The notes beneath the pieces were generated by a model. That model worked only from the letters and a program-made list of their open reading frames with translations. It was not told the DNA's origin and did no database searches. From assembly GCA_947568835.1 (NCBI GenBank), contig OX387602.1, positions 12,327,021 through 12,391,020 on the forward strand: 64,000 nt of DNA. Reading direction: 5' to 3'. Source of the DNA: Protonemura montana. Taxonomy: Eukaryota > Arthropoda > Insecta > Plecoptera > Nemouridae. Below, one piece after another: positions 23,973 through 36,900 of this stretch. The first letter of the stretch is position 1. Each line of letters begins with the position of its first letter. Both the position numbers and the translations under genes were made by a program.

Positions 23973-25506
23973 CAATTTAAACGACACCAAAATATGTATT
24001 ATTTCACCACATCATTTCAACATCGGAATATCAAATATCTATGTAGCAATTAAATTATAATGGTCCGTAGCATTTGATCAAGTTTCCCAACGGCATCGAT
24101 TAATTTAGGCCTGAACAAACTTGAATCCGTAGCGAGCTTCACGACTGGAATAGTGGATTCAAGTGGATTTGTCCTCGAAAGTCGGCACTGCGCTTCATAA
24201 TCCAACCAAAACGCTCACAGCTATTAGGCTATCATGTTTTCTTTCTGTGATTTCACATTATATAAATACACGAATTCGTTCGCGTTTTTCCCAAGATCTT
24301 TCTCAATATTTGCACGCAAGTCTTCAAGATTCGCCCCCCGTCCCCGTCTCACCCTAAAGACGTATTCCTTCAACCGAAGACCGCAAACACAGAAAGGTTT
24401 TGGATACCAATACACTGCCATGAAGGAAAAGTAATTGAAAAATATGCATTCAACAACAGTAAAACACATTGGTGTGTATCTCAAACAAAGGGAAGTGGGA
24501 ATAAAATGTCTCGGTAGCGGAACGGAGCAGACTAATGCGTGCTGGGAAGCTCTAGCAACATCTCTGTTCAACTTCAATCACTTTCATTTGTGTGTATTTG
24601 GTGGCTAGGGGTGTTGCGGATTTCCACGGTGAAAAGCGAGGGTTGGAACGAGCAGCTTGGTTAGAACAATGCCAGATATGTTCTTTCTGGCGTGTGAAAT
24701 GAAAATGCCTAGCAATACTCGACAGACAAATAGCAATACCACACCGCAAATACTCCCGTTGCAACTTTATAGTGAGAGGGTTTGGTGCGCAACAAAACGA
24801 CAGGTCCCTTGTGTAAGTCGTGAGTCATAGAGCACTGACAAATACCTAATTATTTTTAAATTGAAAGAAAGTATAGGATGTCTAAATACTGCTTTTAGCA
24901 TTTCTATTTATTATACAATTTTCTTCTGTTAACACAGTGCAGTATTTGAAAATATTGTGCAGAATGAATTTGTAAGTCCATCAAATTGCAGTAATACTTC
25001 TTTCAAGAACGTTGTACACTGATACAAACAGCAATATTCTATAAAATCCCATGCCTCTTCACGATTCTCGACAGCTTTCAGCTGACACCAGCAAGTGTTT
25101 TGTCTCCTCTTTATTTACCTCTATGGTAGGTACAGCTACTCTTTTCGCGAATCTTTTCCTATCACTTACTTCCAAACAGATGACACTGTCACCTGTCAAT
25201 AAATAAACACATAAACAACTCACCCTCTGCAAGAAGATTAATGAATCTACCTTCCATTTATTGCGCTGCTTGTTCAGTTTCACCTGATTCTTTTAATAAA
25301 TTAAATCCCGTAGAGAACACAAAGTTTTTTCACCCCGGATTGCCGCTTTATTAATACGTCGCATGCGAATCACGAGCAAAACTTGTGCCTTGTTTCTAGT
25401 GGCTACTCTTCTTTTGGATTTGAATAATTTATCAGGTAGACGACGTTGACATAAACGCAGGTGATATTCAATTTCCGTCTCAGAACGCGACACTGAGATG
25501 GGGAAC

Positions 25507-25590
25507 GGGATACGAACTCCAAGGGGGTAAGTGGGAGAATTCGAGACGTTTGTCTCCCAGTGTGCTCTGTACCGATCGGCCCGGCAGGAC
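25507..25590 (-). repeat. tRNA-derived SINE head, minus strand
   Basis: On the minus strand it reads GGGCCGATCGGTACAGAGCAC (A-box region), a loop with GAGACAAACGTCTC, and GGAGTTCGTATCCC (B box, plus 25507-25520). After the B box comes CCCGTTC, shared with the segment at 42371-42440, so the two may be one SINE family. Confidence 0.6.
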
Positions 25591-28500
25591 AAATTGTACG
25601 TTTGTATGGGTGTTGTAATTGAGTTATAAATTCAAGAACTAAACGAGCGTCAGGTGTATAAAAGGTAGAGCAGGGTTTTCCATTGGCAACTGTAGTTTAG
25701 GTTTCACAAAGAAAATTGACCGAACTTCTGTGTTTTTATGGGGCAGGGTTGAAGCAGGGTGGGGAGGTTGCTGGAGCGTTTGTGGATTTAACAGAAAGAA
25801 GAAAGGCTGTTCCGAAATATTTTCAAACATTTTTTCGTTGCAGTGCTGAAAGTGTGTGTTCGTAGTCGGTCATTTGTTTCAACGCGGACAAGTGACTAAA
25901 AAAGTGTGTGTTTTTTTGTTGTTATCAAGCGGTTGATACTTAATCTTTAGAATGAAAATGTTTTAGGAAAAAATATATTTTTTTAGATCTCACTGAATTA
26001 TTCAGTTGGCCAATACATGCACAATTTGGATTGGAAAGAACGTGCAAATTCCAAGAAAACGAATTGCATTCTCCGTCGCGGACCTGCCTAACAGTATTCT
26101 GCAGTCGTCGCAATACTACGTCGACTACGTTTAGTGTTGGCTGGGAATTTGACAAGAACGAAACGCGCGCAGCAAAGGGAAATGCAAAACACGAACTTTC
26201 ACAAAAGAATTCAGACGGAACATTTTCTCCCGATTGAAAATCTGACTTGATTCAACCGAACCTCGACTTGAATCCAAATCAAACGAAATTCATTTCAATT
26301 CGTCCATCCCTATGCATAAAACTAACGGAATTAAATGCGAGCGTAGGTAGTAATTGTCAATAGGCGTACTTTTTCATCTAAATTGGTTTAATTTAAGTTA
26401 GATTAAAATTGGCATACTCAGGTAATTGGCTTCATTATCCCACGCAATGGTTTCAATTTCACCTTATCTTGACTTTACTTTATAACCATAGCTAAAGCTC
26501 ACTGGGATTGTACAATTAATAATAGATTCGTTCCGTTCGTGAGAGCACCCTCCCGTTACCATACCTTTACAAGCTTAAAATTACAAATGGTATCTATCCT
26601 TGAATTACCAAATAGCTCGTTACGTTAGAGCGAGAATGTAGTGAGTATAAATACAATAATGGTACAGATAAATAAACTGTCAAGGGCAAAACCTGCCCTG
26701 AGGCAATTCAACGGCGTTTCATTCCCTGCCAGCGTAGATTACCTTTTGCGAGGGAAATTGGGGGTGTTGTGCTTGTAGATTGGCCGCTCTTTGAGCTGCG
26801 TCCTTTTAGCAGAGGAATTGTATAGATTATCACTCATTTACTAATTATAACCAGGCCTAGTGACTCTACAACAGCATTAGCAGATGAAATTCCCAGACAC
26901 GGGCAAAAGCACAATCAGAAAGTTGCACGCGCTATAATTTCTACGGTGATGACTCTGTGATAAGCAGTACGATTTTATTATTTGCGTACATAAAAAATGT
27001 GACTATGAAAATTGGGTAAATCTGTGCTTAAAACTGTACATTTTGTTAAATTTTGTAAATGTTAAAAAGCGTTTGAATTGATAGAAACAAAAATTGTTTT
27101 AATCATTGTATATTGTATGGATGGGTGCACTTATTGATAAAATAACTTTGTTATCAAACAGTTTGAAAATTAACCTAACTTCAAAATCTGTTCTTGAGCC
27201 CGAAATAATTCTACACCTGCACAAACAAGTAGAAAAACGAGTATTAAAAACAAAATCTGATTGACAGGTATATCAATGCAAATGCATATGCCAATACCAA
27301 GCGAAATCCGGTTACAAAAAGGAAAAAAACGAACCCCGTTTGTTGCTGATTCTATTTTAAAAAATCATTCGCCCATCACCTTCCACATCCACATGTCCAC
27401 ACTTTACAACGCGATTTTCTGCCAAACCGGGCACGAATATTAACAATGAAACCAGCCACACAAATGGATGCTATTTTTATTCAATTTCTCTCTGCTGTCG
27501 GATCGAAGACGTATTCTGATATAAAGTTCGCATGCTTGCTGGTACAGAATAGCATGATCCTGATGCCGGTCGGCGCCTTATTGGGTTGGTTTCCATTATT
27601 GCAGGCACTATGGACAGGAAACATGTTATTTCTGAAAGTGATTGGATTTGAGCATGGTACGTGACTCGTGGTCGATTCTCGGTGAGGTCGATCCGTCATT
27701 GCCAATCATTTCAAGCTACCTTGTTGGAAGTTGGTTGACTTCAAGTAGTTGTTGGTGACCGGTGGTCGGAGAATGGTGACCCGACGAAGCGATTATGGTG
27801 AGGGCTTGGACTAGCTCTGAGAGTGAATATCGGAATCAAGGGAAGTTAATTTGTGTAAGTTATCATTTGATAGGGATTTTCCGAGTGCGCTATGTGACTT
27901 GGGAGGCCACTTTGATGCCATGCTTGCCCGCATATCATTATTTTTCCAAAGGGTCAATGCATTAGGCAAGTTTGAAAAAAGTTTTAGGATGTTTGAATCA
28001 TTTCCATTGCTTGATAGTAAAGTTCGAAAATTTGAAATAGTTGAAATATTCAAAATAAATCTCTAGCAAAATATGCATATATATATTTTTTTTATTTTAA
28101 CACTTTTGTACGTGCCGCCGCACATTGAAAAAGGTTAACAAAAATAAGTATCCTTTTCAGCGTGTAATCAAGCTGGAATCATCGCTTTCCTTACTATACG
28201 ATCACCGAAAGGTAAAAAATAAAGACTACAGATTTTGTCAGATGCATGTTCGCCATTAAATCAGTCTCCTCCATCTGTAATTTGCACAGTTGTGCTCGTG
28301 GTCGAGCACCAATTATTCATGAGCCACCTCACGAGTGTGGTTAAATCAAGATCGCTAATTCCAGGGGGCGAGAGTTCACCTTGACAAACTCTGGGACATA
28401 CAAGCTCCGTCCATTTCGGGGGAAATCTTTTTTAGCAGCGGTCAAAGGTCAAGAACGTTTTGAAATGCAGATAATTTCAACGAATTGCAATTTGCCTAAA

Positions 28501-30919
28501 GATTTGGACATTCAACATTAATCCACCCATTCGAAATATAATTTGTGAATACCTACACTTCAATTCAACTGGGTTTTTATTGTGTGCGTTGACCATGGAA
28601 GTTATGTGGTTTTATTTTTGCTGAAGAGTTTATACGGAAGAAATTACCGAGAGAATTATACGTTTTTTTATTTAAATATACTGCGATAAAATACCAGAAT
28701 AATTTGCATTGTATAACACTACGTTTTTGTTTGATCAAAACAAATACGAAAACTCTTCTCATTAAAATGGAATGCATAAGTGCGCTATAATTTTCCGGTA
28801 AATATTTGTTTTCTGTTGATAAGAATATCCGATAACACAACTGTTTGATCAATTAGTATATACTATCAGTAACACGGCAAATAGAATAATTCAGGCGATA
28901 ACAATAATAATTTAGAGTGCCTGAGGCATGTACCACGCCAAGTTTGTCGGTATTATCGGCGTAGGAACACATTGTACTCGCTCCAAAGAGCGGCCATCCT
29001 GTCTCATCACGTTCGTATTACTACGCGTAGAAAGTAGAACTTTTATTTATCAAGTCAAAATAACAATATTATAGTTTGTGTACCTACATTTGTAGCTCCA
29101 ATAACGTTCTGGCCGATTTCAAAGTCATATTCAAAGGTGACGTTGGATAAAAAACAGATTTTTGAAACATTACTGAACTCGAATTTAAAAATAAATTCAT
29201 ACCAATTTTAGTTTACGGTGCATTGCAAACGAGTTAATATGAAATGTTGGTCCCAGATATCAGTTGCATTGGTAAGAGCTTGCCTAGTTAGATTCAAACT
29301 CTAATGCAAGCTAATTCCAGTCTGATAATCTCTACCAAGACTTCATATACCGTGCCACAGCCTTTCGGCTATAGAAAGACGAGAAACTTTCTAATATAGT
29401 TCAACCCCTATACGAACTCCCATACTCGGCCACAGCCGTAGGGGTAGAGGCCAAAACACACCCAGGGAATCTAATATCCATCATTTGTGAACCACCCAAA
29501 TCAACCTCCTCACCCACCATATAACTAACAAAATAACATTGTTGTAGTTTTAGCAAATAGGAAACGATTTCTTTACTATGTTGTCGGCGGAACCCTACTC
29601 GATTGAACGTCCTGTTATTAAGTCAATGTGCCAACATAGATGGCGGTATGGGGTATATATGGCCTTAGGCAATATAGCTGGGAAATGCTCCATTAGCGTG
29701 CCTGGTCTAATCTCCGGGTCAGCATGATTGTATTACTCTGTTTTCCCGGACACTCCGGTGTTAGCTATAATTCACTGTCTTTGTCTTCGTCAAGGCAATG
29801 TTGGTATGACGTTAGCGTCCCATTACAATTGGTCGCAGTGACTTATAGCATTCAACAAGTACAGCAAAATTATGAGAACTCAGGAATTTAAAAAATAGCT
29901 GGATGTTTTAGCCTCAGGACTTTATCAGAAATTTGATGAGGATATATTAATTTTTTATGAATCGCTGTAGTTTGATAAAGGTTTATTCAAATTTATCTGT
30001 TATTTCCTAATATTTGATTTCTGATTGGCCTTTATCCCAAAGAGTAGGCACGCTGAAAGACAAATTACCAAATCATATTTTTGACAATTGAGATGAGATG
30101 AACGTGATATTAAATTTCTGCTTCGTAATAAATATATTCGAACTGGTACCCACTCAAAACTTTCCGTACCTTTCTTGCAACTTTAGTAATTTTCTTCCTG
30201 AATTGTTTGAATACCAAAATCGAACTTGTTTGAGTGAAAAGATATTATTTTTCCGAGAAGGAAACTTAAATCGGAAAGATCAGAATTGTGGACTCTTATG
30301 AATCCCAGGTCCTGGACGTGGATGGAAGCTTTAAAATGCATAAACGAGCGAAGCGTTTGATTTATATGCCCAACGAATGTGTCAGTTCGTCTAACAATTT
30401 CAGCCCGACAGCACTAAAAGCGCTCAATCACATCGGCTGGAAGTCTGATAGTATTCGACCGATTCGACCCCGGGAATGATGGCCACAGAATGCATGCTGG
30501 ACCCTATCATTTTAATGACTCTCAGTACAATATATGGCAGTTCACGTGGTGATCTCCATGGGGAATGTCATGGATGGGATTTACGATTCATCTATATAAA
30601 ATAAAAGTCTCTCTAAAACAACAACGACAATATCGGGTTGCGCTTTGAACATAAATGTAATCATTAGGCACCGACAGTGAAGTGCTCATGACCTCATGGC
30701 TGCACACTGAATTTGTTTTAGATTTTATTTGTCTGTTGTTATTCTTTCTTCTAGCAAATACTCTTTTTATTTACGGAAAAACAAGTCACAAAAAAATACA
30801 TACTCTTTTAAAGTATTCCGCTTCACAACAGCAATAAAGCTGCAGATTTTCTGAGAGTTTGGACGCTTTTGAGGTGTTTCACTAACCACCGAGTTTATAG
30901 GTTTTGTCAGTAGGCCAGC
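25591..30919. other. Gene-poor stretch, no supported exon
   Basis: AT-rich. Short open frames occur on both strands (for example 26031-26237, 27446-27664 and 30288-30479) but none has neighbouring splice signals plus a family resemblance that I can defend. Confidence 0.45.
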
Positions 30920-31215
30920 GTTAATATAAAACTTTCTGCTGTGCTCGTGGTAACTGTAGACCACCTAATGGCGCTTGCAGCCGTCCTTTTCAACAAACGT
31001 CTACAAGAAATAATTTAGACTCAAAATATCGATACAGGTATATCGTTCGTTGAATATTTGAGCGTAAACCAGTCTCTAATGCGAATAATCTGTAAGAAAT
31101 AACAAAATGAAATACCAGTCGAAAGGACAGTGACTCCACCTAGTAGCATCCTCCATTTTTGTGGGTAATGTAGTTATTTGGTGGCTATTTCTCGTGAAGA
31201 CAGTTGGTAATTCGG
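30920..31215 (+). repeat. Dispersed repeat family, copy B
   Basis: It shares with copies A and C: GTGGTAACTG near the start, ACCACCTAATGGCGC with GC-GCCGTCC, AAATAATTTAGACTCAAAATAT, the GTGACTCCACCTAG block followed by ATCCTCCATTTTTGTG, and TTTCTCGTGAAGACAGT. It is about 280 bp, in the same orientation as the other copies. Confidence 0.65.
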
Positions 31216-33830
31216 AACAACTTGTGTGGCTTGTTGCTGCATTTTATTTTTTTTATGTTTCCATTTTCAACAAAATTCTCTAGTCTTTGGCCTAGGACAT
31301 GCGAGTGCCATGAACTCCCATGGGTACCCTTTAGTACGCCCATGCTAACTCCCCTTTATTTGGTGACTTTATTATGTGCAAAGCTATCGTGGCGGTGGCC
31401 TTAAACAAACGATACATTATTTATGAAGAACTGAACAAACGTAACGTAAAGAGAAAGGTTTAAAATAAATCTCGACCTGGGTAAACGTCTCTTTGGAACA
31501 GGGCTTCCAGAAAAAGGTCTCTGAGCGAAAGGTATGGAGGGACTATGCTAAGCGAAAAGGAATGGGGTTGGTTCTTATACCAAGGGAAATGAATTCATCA
31601 ATGGGCTTAAATATCGTTATATTTGAAGAAAAGAGCGCGACCGAAAAGGTTATAATAAAATCAACGAAGAGTAGAAATTCTAGAGGATACGCTTGAGTAT
31701 ACAATTTGGTATCACGAAAATTAGTCCATATATTCAGGCCACATATCCAAAAAAAAAAACTCTCTTTTAGTTTTAGTTATTAAGATAAAATAGTGCAAAA
31801 AAAAAAGTACAATTATATCACAAAAGTCAAAAAATAATTCGAAGCCGATTTCTCTGTAATAACACAATGAATTCATCTCAACTTCGCACCATCATTACGC
31901 CTGACTGAATTTCCACTCAATTGGACCTGCAAACCGGACCAAATGCAATTTCGAATAATGCTTTCCACCAAGATCAATGTAAACAGATTTCAAATAAGCT
32001 TACCATGGCTTACAGACCCCGACCAACGTAACGTACCGGCTTAATCATTCCATTGAGGCCTACGAAGGGCAATCCCATGAAGCTTAGTAACTAAATATTT
32101 AATGAAACTGTGTTGAACCACGTTAAAAACTGAATACATCTCACCATCACTGAAAACATTACCGCGAGTGTGCTAATTACAAAGCTTCAATTGCAAAATG
32201 TTGTTTGTCGTTTGCATCTGTCCGTACAAACAATTGGTAGTAAAAATGAGCGCAGTTGAAGTACCAAATAATGAGTCATACAGTTTCATCTCTAGCAATT
32301 AAACATCAACTATTGTCTTCACAGAGATTAATTGATGAATATTCTGTACAATTATAAAGTAATCCAGCTGGCTGCAGCGTCAAACACGGTTAAATTATGT
32401 AATGTGTAAGCGTTACACGTTTATTTATTTATTTTGAATTAAAATTTGAACAAATATTTCCTAATTATAAATCAAGTCAAGGTTCCAGTGTGTACAGAGA
32501 TGTAACTAGTTAATTCCATCAAGATGAGGTGTATGGATCTCATCCAGGCTATAAAATTGTTTTTCTGTGTGGAACATTGCTAGCCTATTTTTGAAGGCAG
32601 GGCAATCTTTGGCGTCTTTACTTGCTACTGGTTGCTTGTTGTACATTTTCCTGTACTCGTTGAAGATGTTCCGACGGATTTCCGAACAACTGCAGGCTAA
32701 ATTGAATTAGCCCGCGTCGTTTGTTTTCCCCTTGCATTGGTTGCAGCTCTGCAAGGAGACAAGCAGGATTCAAACTAAGCACCACGCTGTTTGTATTTAT
32801 ACTCCTAGTGAGTCGTGGAAAAGCGTCATCGACTCGATCGACGCCGTTGAAACTGAGCTTACTCCCAATTACGAATTTCACCAACCAGCCATGGGAAATG
32901 TGTTGGAAAATGATTGAAGATGTTCAGGAGAAAGCACGCTCCCAACTTTTTTAACAAACTCGAGCTTAACAATAAAATGAAACTCGTTCGTGAAATGTCT
33001 AGTGTATGGTGTGTTATCAAAAGGTGACGTCTATTTTTATTTCTCGTTTACTGAGAGGAGTTAATTAGGAAGCTTAATTAGAGCCAATGTATCATTTTAT
33101 TTTCGGATTTGATGTTGCATTTCCGTCAAAGTGTCATAGCATTTCAATTTAAAATCATTCTAATAATAAGTTATATTAATTAACGTAAATGTCTTGCTAG
33201 AATGAAACGCACGTGCAAAGCTTCCATGTATTTCATTAAATGCAAATAATTTCCCATTAACATCGTTGTGCTCGATTGCCACTTGATGTAACAATATGCA
33301 TGTCTTATCTTAAGTAATTGATGCAGTAAAATGGTCGTGTATGCCTCCAACAAGAAGAACAATGCGCTCACCTGTCAAGTAATTATATGCACGTAAACAC
33401 GTAAGAAAATGCACTCAAGATATCACATGGTCACAAACGAACATAATATCTTTTTACTGAGCGGAAAAAAAATGATATACACCTCTACTGTATAAATCAG
33501 CTCAAAAGAAATTCAAAGCCCTAAAGCTACAAAGAGATATTCTTTCAAGAACGACTCAAAACGAACAAGATTATTTCTCACACAATTTAATTAGTTTCCC
33601 TCGTTTTATTTTAGCTCGCTGTCTTAATGCACGCGCGAATTTAAATTCGTTTTCTTTCTTCCATTTCAGATCTCGTGCCATTTTCACAAGACCACATCTA
33701 CAAAGACGCCTCCCGGGGCCAACGTTCCATGTTTTAAATGAAGAAAATCGCCTGGCCACCGCGTAGCAGATGATCCCATTGTCGACCACGATTTTCACCG
33801 CCTATCACTAGCGGTATCCGAGAGGTGCGT
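31216..33830. other. Intergenic region upstream of the Ras-like gene
   Basis: Nothing is recognised up to about 33600. From about 33660 the G+C content rises toward the Ras-like start codon, consistent with a promoter and 5' UTR. Overlapping open frames at 32618-32954 are not attributable to a family. Confidence 0.45.
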
Positions 33831-33842
33831 GATCACGTGATC
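33831..33842. promoter_or_regulatory. Palindromic E-box just upstream of the Ras-like start codon
   Basis: GATCACGTGATC is a perfect 12-bp palindrome centred on the CACGTG E-box. It lies 13 bases before the ATG at 33855 and is followed by TTACGTCG, a CRE-like half-site. Such sites bind bHLH and bZIP factors. Whether it lies in the promoter or the 5' UTR depends on the unknown transcription start. Confidence 0.35.
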
Positions 33843-33854
33843 TATTACGTCGCG

Positions 33855-33949
33855 ATGAAAGGAAGGCATCAGTTCCGACGTAGGTTTAGTCTTCAGCCGT
33901 CGTTTCTCAAGGATGAGCCGGAAAGCGATCGTCATCACCATACAAACAG
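33855..33949 (+). CDS. Ras-like GTPase exon 1
   Basis: It runs from the ATG at 33855 to the donor ACAG/GTAATT. It encodes a basic N-terminus (MKGRHQFRRRFSLQPSF) followed by an acidic and His-rich segment, and ends with two bases of a split Arg codon. A second ATG at 33913 is in another frame and would not join exon 2 in phase. Confidence 0.7.
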
Positions 33950-36900
33950 GTAATTTGTGCAGGCATGCACTTCTGGATGCATGTCGATTTTGTATTGCGG
34001 GTTCGTTATCGTTTATAAAGACGAGTTAGTTTATGAGATATGATGGAAGAAGGCGTGAGAAAACGTGGGAAATGCGTAGAAAAGCCTTTGACCTTACTGT
34101 CTTGATCGTGATGAGGATATTCAACCGAGTGGAATAGATTTCAATTTGTAAATTCACATTCTCAACAATGTAAATTACAAAATAAAAACCCCAGACAATG
34201 CTTACTCATTGATTTGCCGAACATTCAACATAGGATGGAAATAACTGAGTTTTTTTCACATAGAAGCTGTTGAATCGAGATCGCTATTACCAGACAACGT
34301 AATTGAACCGAGATCTATAATAGTTTCCAAATTAACGTGCTTCCAAACTTTACTAATCCGAGCGTGCGTCAGGCAAATTTACAAACTAGAAAAAGAAGTA
34401 GAAAAAGATGTAAAGTGAAAAGGTTAGATTATTTTCACGAGCATTGAATTAAAAAACAACGCGTTAACCAGGAACTTTCTCAAGTTGAGTGTATATATAA
34501 ATACTTGTTAGATGCAAGCGTGCTGGATGCTTTCTTTCACGGTTTCACGGTTTCACGGAGGCTTTTGCAATATCTATAGCTAGCATAACTAAAACGCGAT
34601 TGCATCATGTCTGTGAAATTGGTATTACAAGCTCGTTTGGTGCAAATTGGATTTCGTCGCGTCATCGACATCCTTTATAAACACGTTCTAGTCGTAGGCG
34701 GTGAAGGCTACGGAATGGATCCCTGGTAATGAATTCAGGATATAAGAGGCCTTCGCTTATTGGAAACGGGTTGAATCGTGTCAATCATTTAACGCGGCGC
34801 AAAAATGATGTATTGAGAAAAAATCCGTGGGCACACAATACATTTTCTTGGGTTTAGCAGCATCGTGGGTTGCTTGGGATTAAATTTTCTTCTTGTAACA
34901 TATATCAGTTATCACACGTTCGCGTTTCTATATAAACCAAAGAAACTCAAAAAATGAAACGTTCTGGAATTGAAAAATGAAAAACGAAACATATCTCGAA
35001 CCCGTCTTATCCTAGCCTCCAAAACGGCGAGGTTTTGGTGACGTTACAGTCAAGATTAACACCATTAGTTGCGAATGTCCAAAAAGCTAAAAGGTCATTT
35101 ACTTGTATCAAACAGTTCAATACTCAAACTGCACAATGGTTTAGTCACCTAACCCATATTGGATGTATGTATATATAGCAAAACATGCACAAGTGTCTGT
35201 TTAAGAAAATATCTCATCCAAGCTTACTAAGAAGAAAGGAAAGATTGCCGAAATCACAACGGCACTTAAATCTTTCACAATTTAGCCAAAAATATTTCTG
35301 TTCGAGGTCTGAAAGTCGCATCGACGAGGCGTCGGAATCCGGCGTCCTTCCATCAGGCGTCGGCAGCCACGTACGCCACAAGATCGTCGTTATGGGTTCT
35401 GCCAAGGTCGGCAAATCGTCGCTTATATCTCAGTTCCTCTACAACACATTCTCCCCGAAGTACAAGCGTACTGTCGAAGAGATGCACCACGGAGACTTCA
35501 GCGTGGCAGGAGTGAGCCTTACTCTGGATATTCTGGACACATCGGGAGCGTACGAGTTCCCGGCGATGAGGGCTCTGTCCATATCGTCGGCCGACGCGTT
35601 CATCCTGGTTTACGACGTCAACGATGCGGCTACATTTGAGGAGGCAAGGTTGATTCGGGACCAGATCCTGGAGACAAAGGGTGGTGTCGCTGTGCCAATC
35701 GTTGTTGTGGGGAACAAGGTCGACCTGGCTGATGAGCACAGAGAGGTAATTAAAGTTGTGGAAATTTGGTTTGCCTGCTGCCTTCTGAATAAAATTCAAC
35801 GCAGTAAGATTTGAATTAGAATCCTGAGTTGACAGAATCTCTAGTGCCAGTTCTTTATCCTGAACCAAAGTAAATTAATTCCTAGTTTAAAGAAAAGTAA
35901 ACCTTGTTTTTCTTAATTGATTGCTCGTTTTGGTGTGCTTTGTTTGGGAGGAGGGTATGGGGCACCTTAGCTATGCCCGTTTAGGCAAATCGCATTTGGA
36001 ACATTAATGATACATTCATATGAAGACTAAGGGGGTCGTGTTTAAAGGTAAGCTGTGAAGCACATGAACATGGGAATCTGATGAAGATATCCATTAAACA
36101 TGTTTTAAAAAATTATTATATAATAAAGAAGTAGAGCAAGATGCACAGATTTAATTAAATTTCATAAGTATCATGAAATCATTGCCGTTATCAAATAAAA
36201 ATGCGTCCAGAGATATTTTACGGTTGCTTAAAGTACTTTATCGTAGTGGCTATTCCCAAGACAATAAAAGTAAGCAGACTGTTGAGATCACAATCGGTGA
36301 TTAACGAGCTGGTCCTAAGCGCCACGCATTTTAACTACCAAAAAACTAAGCGGCAGCTGCCCGCTTTGCCCGTCGCAGAGCACCGTGCAAACTGACGTTA
36401 CTCTGTCGTTTGACTGAAGAGTTCTTAACAAAATAACCACTCTGTTAATTGCATCTTAGGGTCAATATGTATACCAACAAAATGCTTTTCTCGGCCTTAC
36501 GCCTACGCCACGAGAAGGAAAAGAATAGATTTTTAACAAAATAACCAAAGAAAAGGAAAACTTTTCTTTTATCTATTATTTTTTTATTACAGTCCCGTTC
36601 TTTTTATATACTTCGTAAGTTCATATCAAGACGATGCTTTTGAATTTCGCAAAGTTTAAAGCCCGTTTTAAATTTGCGAGGTTTTCATCAGACAAATTGA
36701 TAGCGTGGATGAGCCAAGTTTGCTCTGCGGGCTGCGTTCAGGGACCAGCGTGGAGGAGCCAAGTTTGATTTGCGGGCTGCGTTTAGGAGCATGATCTACA
36801 TGAAATCGAAAAAGGCGAAATTTGATTTCGCCTTATCGAAATGAATTCCACTAATACCAAGAAATGCACAAAAGTTTCGGTAAATTTAGTAAGACATGTT

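Noticed and set aside
23520-24053. The longest single-exon open frame in the gene-poor part (about 177 codons, + strand)
   Set aside because: Its composition looks random, it runs into a repeated segment (23922-23972), it has no family resemblance, and open frames of this size can occur by chance in 64 kb read in six frames.
26781-28996. 13-bp perfect inverted repeat (TGGCCGCTCTTTG and its complement) 2.2 kb apart as element ends
   Set aside because: Matches of this length are expected by chance many times in 64 kb, and nothing else links the two sites.
35185-35306. Start of the Ras-like protein at the upstream ATG at 35185
   Set aside because: The extra residues are encoded by AT-rich intron-like DNA; the exon at 33855-33949 joins 35307 in phase and gives a better N-terminus.
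35353-35868. Long minus-strand open frame across Ras-like exon 2
   Set aside because: It is the antisense shadow of a GC-rich coding exon; the plus strand shows all G-domain motifs.
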